A stretch of DNA of 5,135 nucleotides from the NCBI GenBank assembly GCA_003233535.1, contig QIMA01000087.1, forward strand, positions 1 to 5,135. Reading direction: 5' to 3'. The position numbers were made by a program, and so were the translations under genes. A model generated the notes under the pieces. The model saw nothing but the letters and a program-made list of their open reading frames with translations. It was not told the origin of the DNA and searched no databases. Source of the DNA: Rhodanobacteraceae bacterium (GTDB lineage Bacteria; Pseudomonadota; Gammaproteobacteria; Xanthomonadales; SZUA-5). Below are positions 1 through 5,135 of this stretch, one piece after another. How positions within the stretch are numbered: position 1 is the stretch's first letter; each line of letters opens with the position of its first letter.

Positions 1-14
1 TATGAACCACTACA
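1..14. repeat. 14-base terminal direct repeat, copy 1
   Basis: The 14 bases TATGAACCACTACA occur here and again as the last 14 bases of the window (5122-5135). Joining the ends through this overlap makes a symmetric centre, GGTGTA-TGAACCAC-TACACC, in which the six outer bases on each side are exact reverse complements. The 14 bases are therefore the middle of the palindromic element and not an independent repeat. Confidence 0.85.
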
Positions 15-53
15 CCGCTCCTTTTAGAAAAATCACTGGACAATCAATGTCCT

Positions 54-68
54 GCGCGATCATCGCGC
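54..68. repeat. Perfect 15-base palindrome inside the element arm
   Basis: GCGCGAT (54-60), a single C at 61, then ATCGCGC (62-68) form a perfect dyad. Such a site could be bound by a transposase or could form a small hairpin, but nothing else indicates its role. The corresponding part of the right arm (about 5070-5082) keeps CGCG and TCGC but not the full dyad, so it is not conserved between the arms. Confidence 0.5.
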
Positions 69-139
69 GAGTTCATGAAACATCCGGGCTAGTCAGCCAG
101 TTCGTCATTCATTGAGTTTCGTCAAAGTTTGGAATAGCA

Positions 140-361
140 ATGCCGCGTTTGCTGCTCACTGCGATCATCGTCTTTGCTGCGGTCTTAGGCGCTGGCTACC
201 TCCTAGCGAATATAGTCGCGGCATTGCGCCGATTGATGGCCGCTGAAACGACAGACTCCGCAGGCACAGGCTTGAAGCGGATCGGTTACGGCTATTTGCT
301 TGTCTGTTGGCTAGTCTGCAGCGTGGTGATAACCGCGCTCATTTGGGAGTACTGGTTCTGA
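140..361 (+). CDS. Small hypothetical membrane protein with two predicted helices
   Basis: I do not recognise this 73-residue protein. It has two hydrophobic segments, about residues 4-29 (rich in L, I, V and A) and about 50-71 (ending in the aromatic cluster WEYWF). They are joined by a polar linker with RR at 30-31 and KR at 46-47, next to acidic and small residues. The positive linker suggests a helical hairpin with the loop in the cytoplasm. The ATG at 140 has a weak GGA six bases upstream as its only ribosome-binding signal. The gene begins 47 bases inside the repeat edge and ends 42 bases before the convergent transglycosylase gene. The amphipathic pattern and compact length favour a real gene, but function is unknown and a chance reading frame is not excluded. 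Confidence 0.55.
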   Translation: MPRLLLTAIIVFAAVLGAGYLLANIVAALRRLMAAETTDSAGTGLKRIGYGYLLVCWLVCSVVITALIWEYWF

Positions 362-403
362 GTTGCCGGATAACTGCGTGCGTAGTGCACACGGAACCTT
401 CAC

Positions 404-1069
404 TTACGGCGATGCTGACGCCAGCGCCGCACCGGTTGGCTTTGTCGAGTCAAGTCCAAGTTCGGTCCGATAGCGCTTGTGCAGCACGGCTACGCGCTGA
501 ACGTACACTATGGTTTCGTCGTAGGGCGGCACGCCACCCCAGCGCAACACCGCGTTCTCACCGGCGTTGTAACCGGCAGTCACTAAGCGCAGATCGCCAT
601 CGAACATGTCGATTAACATGCGCAGGTGTTTGACCCCGGCGACGATGTTCTGGTCGGCATCGTAGGAGTTGGTGACGCCGTACATAGCGGCAGTCGACGG
701 GATCAGCTGCATTAAGCCCTGTGCGCCCGCGGGCGACAGCGCTTTGGAGTTAAATGCGCTTTCGGCGTGGATTACCGCGCGCACCAAAGCCTCATCTACG
801 CCTTGGCTGGCCGCCGCTTTATGGACCTGATCGCGGAAGGCATCGACGTTGAGTCCGGTCGCTGTCCAATCCACCGTAGAGGTCACATCGCAAGCCGGGC
901 AATAGACCCGGATGACCTTCAGTTTGGCCACGCCGCGCGGCTTAATGTTGGTGTAAACAGTTATCCCGTTGCGGTCGGTGTACTTGTAGACATTGCCGGC
1001 CACAGCCGTGGTGCTGCACAGGGCAGCTGCTAACAATACGCATTTGAGGCTGTTTCGCACTTGAGGCAT
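404..1069 (-). CDS. Lytic transglycosylase with SLT domain and N-terminal DUF4124-like region
   Basis: This 221-residue protein should cleave the glycan strands of peptidoglycan in the periplasm, forming 1,6-anhydro-muropeptides, as SLT-family (goose-lysozyme fold) enzymes do. Residues 1-24 look like a signal peptide: basic start, hydrophobic core LLAAAL, and likely cleavage after AVA at 22-24. Residues about 25-60 (VYKYTDRNGITVYTN) match the DUF4124 pattern often found before SLT domains. The catalytic domain spans about 77-200. The expected catalytic glutamate is E103 in HAESAFNSKA, followed by PAGAQGLMQLIPSTA (113-127) and the AGYNAGENAV motif (165-174). Cysteines 57 and 60 form a CPAC pair that could make a disulfide. 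The tail from about 205 is low-complexity. The start is the only upstream ATG and leaves a proper signal peptide. The AGG upstream is very close to it. It reads divergently from miaB, with no evident functional link. Confidence 0.92.
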   Translation of the reverse strand: MPQVRNSLKCVLLAAALCSTTAVAGNVYKYTDRNGITVYTNIKPRGVAKLKVIRVYCPACDVTSTVDWTATGLNVDAFRDQVHKAAASQGVDEALVRAVIHAESAFNSKALSPAGAQGLMQLIPSTAAMYGVTNSYDADQNIVAGVKHLRMLIDMFDGDLRLVTAGYNAGENAVLRWGGVPPYDETIVYVQRVAVLHKRYRTELGLDSTKPTGAALASASP

Positions 1070-1226
1070 TACCTAACGAAGTGATGGCAAGTGTCTGACA
1101 AATCGGCGCTGTTGCCAACTATGGACACACTGAACAACTCAGGATTGCTTGACTTAATCGATCATTTTGATGTTTACGCGCGCCGGTCGAACTACAATGA
1201 TGGGCTCGCATAAGACAACGAAACCG
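1070..1226. promoter_or_regulatory. Divergent intergenic region between the transglycosylase gene and miaB
   Basis: This region must hold the 5' signals of two divergent genes. No clear operator is visible. Small dyads occur, such as ATCA-TTT-TGAT (1161-1171) and GTGTC (1091-1095) with GACAC (1124-1128), none long enough to name. On the minus strand, a TTGTCA hexamer upstream of the transglycosylase start resembles a -35 box, but no good -10 is found at the right distance. Confidence 0.4.
1173..1198 (+). promoter_or_regulatory. Candidate sigma-70 promoter for miaB
   Basis: TACAAT at 1193-1198 matches the -10 consensus at five of six positions. The best -35 candidates are TTTACG (1173-1178, four of six, but only 14 bases away) and TTGATG (1167-1172, 20 bases away), so the spacing is poor either way. 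If this -10 is real, transcription would begin near 1205. That would exclude the in-frame starts at 1167, 1170, 1197 and 1200 and leave the ATG at 1227. Confidence 0.3.
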
Positions 1227-2591
1227 ATGGAAAGCTCCCCAACGCCGCCGCGCAAGCTGTTTATCAAGACGCAGGGCTGCCAGATGAACGAGTACGACTC
1301 GTCAAAGATGGCAGACGTCCTGGCCGATTCTCACGGTCTACAGTTAACCACCGATGAGAAAGACGCCGATGTGATCCTGATCAACACCTGCTCGATCCGT
1401 GAGAAAGCGCAGGAGAAGGTGTTTTCGCAGCTCGGTCGGTGGAAAGCCCTGAAAAAGGCCAAGCCGGAGCTGGTTATCGGCGTGGGCGGCTGCGTTGCTT
1501 CGCAGGAAGGCGAAGGGATTTTGCAGCGGGCGCCCTACGTGGACATGGTTTTTGGTCCGCAAACGCTGCACCGGTTGCCGGAAATGCTTGAGCAGGTGCG
1601 TGGTGGCGCGCGCGGCCAAGTCGATATCTCCTTCCCAGAGATCGAGAAATTCGATCGCCTGCCGGAAGCGAGGGCCGACGGTGCGACGGCATTCGTGTCG
1701 ATCATGGAAGGCTGCAGCAAATATTGCAGCTACTGCGTCGTGCCCTACACCCGCGGCGAGGAGATCTCCCGCCCCTTCGACGACGTGATTGCCGAAGTGG
1801 CCCAGCTGGCCGAGCAAGGGGTGAAGGAAATCACTCTGTTGGGGCAGAACGTAAACGCCTACCGCGGTGCAATGGACGACGGCGGCGTGTGCGATCTAGG
1901 GTTGCTGATTCAGTTTGTCGCCCAGCTGCCGGGTATCGCGCGAATTCGTTTCACCACCTCCAACCCGCTGGAGTTTGACGACTCCCTGGTGCAGGCATAC
2001 GCCGAGACGCCGACCCTAGTCAACCACCTGCATCTGCCGGTGCAGGCCGGATCGGATCGAATCCTTGCCGCGATGAAGCGCGGCCACACGGTGCTGGAGT
2101 TCAAGCAAAAAATTCGCAAGCTGCGCGCAGTGCGCCCGGACATCACCATCTCGTCCGACTTCATCGTTGGCTTCCCGGGTGAAACCGAGGCAGATTTCGC
2201 CGCTACGTTGAAGCTGGTTGCAGACATCGGCTTCGACCAGAGCTACTCATTCATCTTCTCCAAGCGTCCCGGCACCCCGGCTGCGACCCTGCCCGATGAC
2301 GTGACTGTGGAGGAGAAAAAGGAGCGCTTAGCGCGACTGCAGGCGCTGCTCGACAAACAAGCGCAGGTGATTTCGCTAGCGATGGTGGGGCGGGTAGAAC
2401 AAGTGCTAGTTGAGGGGCCGAGCCGGAAAGATCCGCTGCAGCTGTGTGGTCGTACCGAAAATAACCGAGTCGTGAACTTCGACGGCCCGCCGCGGCTGAA
2501 AGGGCACTTTGTTGCCGTGGAGATCACCGAGGCGCTGGCCAATTCGCTGCGCGGCCGAGTCGTCATCGATCGCGATCAGGAGGCCGCTTGA
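1227..2591 (+). CDS. miaB: tRNA-2-methylthio-N6-dimethylallyladenosine synthase MiaB
   Basis: MiaB is a radical-SAM methylthiotransferase that converts i6A37 to ms2i6A37 in tRNAs reading codons starting with U, which stabilises codon pairing. From the ATG at 1227 the protein has 454 residues. The N-terminal UPF0004 domain (about 11-120) carries auxiliary-cluster cysteines C18 ([17 protein letters not shown]), C55 ([14 protein letters not shown]) and C89 ([12 protein letters not shown]). The radical-SAM motif CX3CX2C is at C163, C167 and C170 ([19 protein letters not shown]). A C-terminal TRAM domain covers about 385-447 ([11 protein letters not shown]). In-frame starts further upstream would add up to 20 residues with no resemblance to the family. 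The 1227 start gives the usual short leader, though its ribosome-binding site is weak. The stop codon overlaps the ybeZ start, so the genes are probably co-transcribed. Compared with E. coli the C-terminus is about 20 residues shorter. Confidence 0.97.
   Translation: MESSPTPPRKLFIKTQGCQMNEYDSSKMADVLADSHGLQLTTDEKDADVILINTCSIREKAQEKVFSQLGRWKALKKAKPELVIGVGGCVASQEGEGILQRAPYVDMVFGPQTLHRLPEMLEQVRGGARGQVDISFPEIEKFDRLPEARADGATAFVSIMEGCSKYCSYCVVPYTRGEEISRPFDDVIAEVAQLAEQGVKEITLLGQNVNAYRGAMDDGGVCDLGLLIQFVAQLPGIARIRFTTSNPLEFDDSLVQAYAETPTLVNHLHLPVQAGSDRILAAMKRGHTVLEFKQKIRKLRAVRPDITISSDFIVGFPGETEADFAATLKLVADIGFDQSYSFIFSKRPGTPAATLPDDVTVEEKKERLARLQALLDKQAQVISLAMVGRVEQVLVEGPSRKDPLQLCGRTENNRVVNFDGPPRLKGHFVAVEITEALANSLRGRVVIDRDQEAA
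2578..2583 (+). promoter_or_regulatory. Strong ribosome-binding site that decides the ybeZ TTG start
   Basis: AGGAGG lies inside the last codons of miaB, four bases before a TTG at 2588. It is the only full Shine-Dalgarno match seen near a start in the window and supports TTG over the next usable start, a GTG at 2621. Confidence 0.75.
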
Positions 2592-3613
2592 GCGCGCTAT
2601 CGAAGGTCGGCGAGCTGGCAGTGAAAACCCTAGTCCTGGAGCCGCAAGACAACGAGCGCTTGGCCAATCTATGCGGTCCGTTTGATCAACACTTGCGGAT
2701 GCTGGAGTTGCGCCTGGGTGTGCAACTGCGCAACCGCGGCCACATCTTCGAGATCACCGGGGTCGACGCGCCGCTGGCGACCGCTCATCGCGCGCTGCTG
2801 GCGCTGTATGAAGCAACCGACACGGAGGTATTGGACAACGCCCGCCTCCATCTGCTGTTGGCCGAGATTGGCGCCGAGCGCCTGGATGAGGAGAATGCCG
2901 ACAGCACCCAGGAAGTGGTGATCAAAACTCGGCGTGGCTCGATCAAGGGCCGCACCGGTAACCAGCGTCGATACTTGCACGCGATCGTCAGCCACGACAT
3001 TAACTTCGGCGTAGGCCCGGCGGGAACGGGCAAAACCTACTTGGCTGTCGCCAGCGCGGTCGAGGCGCTGGAATCACAGAAAGTGCAGCGCTTGATACTG
3101 GTTCGACCGGCGGTTGAAGCCGGCGAGAAACTGGGTTTTTTGCCGGGTGATTTGGCCCAGAAAGTCGATCCCTATTTGCGTCCGCTCTACGACGCGCTTT
3201 ACGAAATGCTCGGTTTGGAACGCGTCGGCAAGCTAATCGAGCGCAACGTGATTGAGGTCGCACCGCTGGCCTACATGCGCGGCCGCACTCTGAATGACGC
3301 GTACATCATTCTCGACGAGGCGCAGAACACCACCGTCGAGCAGATGAAGATGTTCTTGACTCGAATCGGCTTCGGTTCTACCGCAGTGGTAACCGGAGAC
3401 GTCACCCAGATCGATCTGCCGCGCAAAAGCATGTCCGGACTGCGCCAAGCGATCGACGTCCTTAAAGAGGTACAGAGCGTCAGTTTCACGTTTTTCCAGT
3501 CTGTTGATGTCGTGCGTCATCCGATCGTGCAGAAAGTGGTGCAGGCCTATGCGCGTTTTGACGAGTCTGAGCAGGCCAAGCGCTCGAAGCAGCTGCCCAC
3601 CCAGGATTCGTGA
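2588..3613 (+). CDS. ybeZ: PhoH-like P-loop ATPase YbeZ
   Basis: This 341-residue protein is a PhoH-family NTPase. In other bacteria YbeZ physically and functionally partners the RNase YbeY, and is often predicted to act in RNA remodelling. The N-terminal part (about 14-110) resembles the KH-like region of YbeZ. The PhoH domain (about 120-325) has Walker A GPAGTGKT at 143-150, [17 protein letters not shown] at 173-189, the stretch [10 protein letters not shown] at 195-204, Walker B IILDEAQ at 240-246 and the sensor motif [10 protein letters not shown] at 269-278. E. coli has DESQ where this protein has DEAQ, an ordinary difference. The length is typical. Translation starts at TTG, which overlaps the miaB stop in a TTGA. 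The gene ends in a GTGA overlap with ybeY, so the partner proteins are probably translationally coupled. Confidence 0.96.
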   Translation: MSALSKVGELAVKTLVLEPQDNERLANLCGPFDQHLRMLELRLGVQLRNRGHIFEITGVDAPLATAHRALLALYEATDTEVLDNARLHLLLAEIGAERLDEENADSTQEVVIKTRRGSIKGRTGNQRRYLHAIVSHDINFGVGPAGTGKTYLAVASAVEALESQKVQRLILVRPAVEAGEKLGFLPGDLAQKVDPYLRPLYDALYEMLGLERVGKLIERNVIEVAPLAYMRGRTLNDAYIILDEAQNTTVEQMKMFLTRIGFGSTAVVTGDVTQIDLPRKSMSGLRQAIDVLKEVQSVSFTFFQSVDVVRHPIVQKVVQAYARFDESEQAKRSKQLPTQDS

Positions 3614-4071
3614 GCCAGGTAAGCGTTCAGTACGGGCTGGCGCGCAAGGGTTTGCCGGCTGCCAGTTCGGTGCGTCGCTGGGTGGCCGCAGCGTTGGCTC
3701 AGCAGCAACAGGCGGGCGCGCTGTGCGTGCGTCTGGTCGATGAGAGCGAAGGGCGCGAACTCAATCGTGATTGGCGCGGCAAGGACTACGCCACCAACGT
3801 GCTCTCCTTCCCGGCCGAGCTGGAGATTGAGCAGCAGCGCTGGTTGGGCGATCTAGTGATCTGTGCGCCGGTGGTTGCTCGCGAAGCGGTCGAGCAAAAC
3901 AAGGCAAGCAAGGACCACTGCGCCCACCTCACCGTGCACGGCGTGCTGCACCTGCTCGGCTACGACCATCAAGACGAGGCCGAAGCGCTGGCGATGGAAG
4001 CGCTAGAGGTGGAGATTCTTGCCCAACTGGGGATCGCCAATCCCTATTTGCAACACGGCGCCGGCGGATGA
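3610..4071 (+). CDS. ybeY: Endoribonuclease YbeY (rRNA maturation factor)
   Basis: YbeY is a zinc-dependent endoribonuclease of the UPF0054 family, involved in 16S rRNA 3'-end maturation and in removal of defective 70S ribosomes. The 153-residue product has the metal-binding motif HX3HX5H at H110, H114 and H120 ([11 protein letters not shown]). It also has the conserved [13 protein letters not shown] segment at 56-68, whose arginine R56 corresponds to the catalytically important arginine of the E. coli enzyme, and LGDLVIC at 79-85. The start is GTG at 3610, overlapping the ybeZ stop. It gives the N-terminus MSQV also seen in E. coli YbeY. The upstream AGGA (3603-3606) is only three bases from the start, so initiation probably depends on coupling to ybeZ. 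The length is normal and nothing is missing. Confidence 0.96.
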   Translation: MSQVSVQYGLARKGLPAASSVRRWVAAALAQQQQAGALCVRLVDESEGRELNRDWRGKDYATNVLSFPAELEIEQQRWLGDLVICAPVVAREAVEQNKASKDHCAHLTVHGVLHLLGYDHQDEAEALAMEALEVEILAQLGIANPYLQHGAGG

Positions 4072-4080
4072 TCAGCTTAA

Positions 4081-4102
4081 CCCAGATATTTCATGAACTC
4101 GC
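4081..4102 (+). repeat. Solo copy of the element tip between ybeY and corC
   Basis: These 22 bases match the reverse complement of 67-88, the left arm of the flanking element, at 20 of 22 positions. The shared core is TTTCATGAACTCGC. The copy starts ten bases after the ybeY stop and is preceded by TTAA (4077-4080), where the full arms are preceded by CTAG. No opposite arm is found in the rest of this gap. It may be a decayed remnant or an independent site sharing the motif. Confidence 0.55.
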
Positions 4103-4111
4103 TGACAGCAC

Positions 4112-4140
4112 TTCGTCATCACCACAGCCTTTGCTAGACT
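4112..4140 (+). promoter_or_regulatory. Weak candidate promoter for corC
   Basis: TAGACT (4135-4140) resembles a -10 box at four of six positions. At a 17-base distance, TTCGTC (4112-4117) is a poor -35. A better -35-like CTGACA lies at 4102-4107 but is 27 bases away. The reason to consider a promoter at all is that corC is separated from ybeY by 108 bases while the preceding genes overlap. Confidence 0.25.
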
Positions 4141-4179
4141 GCGGACATCGCTTCTTGATGGAGCAGCAAACGACCGTAC

Positions 4180-5043
4180 ATGAGCGAGGACACCCCCTCT
4201 AGTAACGGTTCTGGGGGAAGATCTTGGCTCGACCGCATCGCATCGGTGCTGTCGGGCGAACTCCGGAGCCGCGACCAACTGATCGAAGAACTGCGCGCTG
4301 CCCGTGACAACGGAATGCTGGATGCCGATACCCTTGGCATGCTCGAAGGCGCGATCACCGTTTCCGAAAAGCGCGTCGAAGACGTCATGGTGCCGCGACC
4401 ACGGATCGTGGCGATCGCGGCTGACTCCAGCCTCGAGCAGGTGATGAGCACCGTGGTCGAGTCTGGCCATTCGCGATTCCCCGTGCACGGTGACGATCCC
4501 GATGAAATTCTCGGCATGCTGCACGCTAAGGACTTGCTGCGTCATTTTGCCCGCGGCGGCGATTTGCAGCTCAAACAAATCCTGCGTCCGCTCGAGCTCA
4601 TACCGGAAAGCAAACGTCTTAACGAGTTACTGAAAGACTTTCGGATCCGTCGCCAACATCTGGCGCTGGTGGTCGATGAGTACGGCGGCGTCGCCGGGCT
4701 AATTACCATCGAAGACGTGCTGGAAGAGATCGTCGGCGAAATTGACGATGAGCACGACGCTGAGGACCTGCCTGAAGTGCAGATTAGTGAGGGAGATGAC
4801 GGCTTGTTTTTCGTCCAGGCGCTGACCCCGATCGAGTCCTTCAACGAGCATTTCTCGAGCAACTTCCCGGACGACGAGTTCGATACCATCGGTGGCATGG
4901 TCACTCAGGCGTTTGGGCACCTACCCGAATCCGGTGAAGCGCTGGAGTTAGGCGGCTTTCAGTTCGAGGTTGCCAAGGCCGATCAGCGCAAAGTCGTGAT
5001 CCTGCACGTGCGCCCGCCGCTGACGGACGTCGAACCGGCGTGA
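4180..5043 (+). CDS. corC: CorC/YbeX-type protein with two CBS domains, soluble form
   Basis: The 287-residue product has the classic YbeX layout: a basic and polar N-terminus starting MSED, a first CBS domain about 68-125 (VMVPRPRIVAI, SRFPVHGDD), a second about 132-190 (DEYGGVAGLITIEDVLEEIVGEI at 166-188), and the C-terminal CorC_HlyC domain about 205-280 (DDEFDTIGGMV at 231-241). CBS pairs usually bind adenine nucleotides. CorC is traditionally described as a magnesium and cobalt efflux factor, and E. coli YbeX has also been tied to ribosome metabolism. No membrane helices or DUF21 region are present, so this is not a transporter alone. The ATG at 4180 is chosen because the MSED start matches relatives. 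Another ATG at 4158 is in a different frame, and no good ribosome-binding site is visible. The gene sits 108 bases after ybeY and stops one base before the repeat element. Confidence 0.94.
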   Translation: MSEDTPSSNGSGGRSWLDRIASVLSGELRSRDQLIEELRAARDNGMLDADTLGMLEGAITVSEKRVEDVMVPRPRIVAIAADSSLEQVMSTVVESGHSRFPVHGDDPDEILGMLHAKDLLRHFARGGDLQLKQILRPLELIPESKRLNELLKDFRIRRQHLALVVDEYGGVAGLITIEDVLEEIVGEIDDEHDAEDLPEVQISEGDDGLFFVQALTPIESFNEHFSSNFPDDEFDTIGGMVTQAFGHLPESGEALELGGFQFEVAKADQRKVVILHVRPPLTDVEPA

Positions 5044-5078
5044 ACCTAGCCCGGAATTTCATAAACTTCACGCGCCCT

Positions 5079-5108
5079 CGCTAGGCCCTTGATCGCCCAG
5101 CGGTTTTT
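5079..5108 (+). terminator. Possible intrinsic terminator after corC, supplied by the repeat
   Basis: CGCT (5079-5082) pairs with AGCG (5099-5102), and after one A/C mismatch GGC (5084-5086) pairs with GCC (5095-5097), closing an eight-base loop. One G later comes TTTTT (5104-5108). The stem is modest, but the T-run and the position about 35 bases beyond the corC stop fit a terminator. The equivalent stem-loop of the left arm (GGACA-TTGAT-TGTCC, 52 down to 38) is also followed by a T-run on the minus strand. Confidence 0.4.
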
Positions 5109-5121
5109 CCTCAGTCGGGTG

Positions 5122-5135
5122 TATGAACCACTACA
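5122..5135. repeat. 14-base terminal direct repeat, copy 2
   Basis: This copy is identical to positions 1-14. The preceding GTG makes the left side of the palindrome centre (GGTGTA), and the sequence after copy 1 supplies the right side (TACACC). Neither half of the centre is complete within the linear window. Confidence 0.85.

Larger units (their letters stand above)
1..92. repeat. Left-end half of a palindromic MITE-like inverted-repeat element
   Basis: Read on the minus strand from position 92 inwards, this stretch runs parallel to 5046-5135 read on the plus strand. Shared blocks in order are CTAGCCCGGA, TTTCAT, AAC, CGCG, TCGC, AGG, TTGAT, CCAG, a TTTTT run and GGTGTA. By eye the arms agree at roughly three quarters of positions with a few one-base gaps. 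There is no open reading frame of note in it. The outer edge reads CCGGG followed by CTAG (89-92). The interior holds a stem-loop, GGACA (38-42) with TGTCC (48-52), which on the minus strand is followed by a run of T. The pattern is that of a non-autonomous element derived from a DDE transposon. I have a weak recollection of similar ends in IS1380-family elements, but this cannot be confirmed here. Confidence 0.7.
5045..5135. repeat. Right-end half of the palindromic MITE-like element
   Basis: This is the second arm, inverted relative to 1-92. It begins CCTAGCCCGG one base after the corC stop and continues through the blocks listed for the left arm, ending in the shared 14 bases. An inner inverted pair, CCTAGC (5045-5050) and GCTAGG (5080-5085), is specific to this arm. 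No coding capacity is visible. It occupies the place where lnt commonly follows corC. Confidence 0.7.

Noticed and set aside
376..391. Possible bidirectional terminator in the convergent gap (GTGC 378-381 with GCAC 387-390)
   Set aside because: Only four base pairs and no T-run on either side, so it is too weak to call.
307..633. Plus-strand frame of 108 codons across the transglycosylase 3' end
   Set aside because: Its composition is R- and C-rich with no domain, and it overlaps both the small membrane gene and the well-supported transglycosylase gene.
1086..1128. Interleaved inverted pairs GGCAA/TTGCC and GTGTC/GACAC upstream of miaB, considered as an operator or riboswitch
   Set aside because: The pairs are five bases each, interleaved and not nested, widely spaced and common by chance. 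No known riboswitch pattern is visible.
1344..1817. Long minus-strand reading frame (157 codons) opposite miaB
   Set aside because: It lies wholly inside miaB, has no recognisable motif and reads as low-complexity H, A and R sequence typical of an antisense frame in GC-rich coding DNA.
4103..4179. A second inverted arm of the element after the solo tip
   Set aside because: CTAG occurs at 4134-4137, but the adjoining bases do not match the CCGGG edge or any inner block of the arm.
4072..4578. Minus-strand reading frame (168 codons) overlapping the corC 5' half
   Set aside because: It covers conserved corC coding sequence on the opposite strand and has no family motifs. CorC explains the sequence fully.
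1..5135. The window as a complete small plasmid of 5121 bp
   Set aside because: The end overlap permits it, but there is no replication, partition or mobilisation gene and the content is ordinary chromosomal housekeeping. A repeat-bounded contig explains the overlap more simply; it is kept only as an alternative.

Overview
The window looks like a chromosomal fragment from a gammaproteobacterium with moderately high GC. The evidence is the gene order miaB - phoH-like (ybeZ) - ybeY - corC (ybeX), and protein motifs that can be followed almost residue by residue against the E. coli versions. Genus cannot be decided from this sequence. All four genes are intact.

Layout: positions 1-92 are one half of an inverted-repeat element. 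A short gene (140-361) encodes an unrecognised 73-residue protein with two predicted membrane helices. It converges on a minus-strand gene (404-1069) for a secreted lytic transglycosylase with an N-terminal DUF4124-like region. A divergent intergenic region (1070-1226) follows, then miaB (1227-2591), ybeZ (2588-3613) and ybeY (3610-4071). These three are joined by 4-base stop/start overlaps, and both downstream genes use non-ATG starts. A gap of 108 bases carries a solo copy of the element's tip and a possible promoter. Then comes corC (4180-5043), and immediately after its stop codon the other half of the inverted-repeat element (5045-5135).

How the genes work together: MiaB modifies tRNA at A37, YbeY is the metal-dependent RNase linked to 16S rRNA maturation and ribosome quality control, YbeZ is its P-loop NTPase partner, and the YbeX-type CorC protein has two CBS domains and no membrane domain. 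The block is therefore an RNA- and ribosome-maintenance cluster. lnt, which follows corC in E. coli and many relatives, is not present; the repeat element starts where it would be expected.

The most interesting feature lies in the ends. The first and last 14 bases are identical. If the two ends are joined through them, they form one near-palindromic, MITE-like element of about 170 bp, with imperfect inverted arms of about 80 bp, CTAG at both outer edges and a conserved stem-loop plus T-run in each arm. Either the fragment lies between two dispersed copies and assembly stopped at the palindrome centre, or it is a circle of 5121 bp with one copy. I favour the first, because the genes are ordinary chromosomal housekeeping genes and no replication or mobility gene is visible. 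I found no new defence or catalytic system here.
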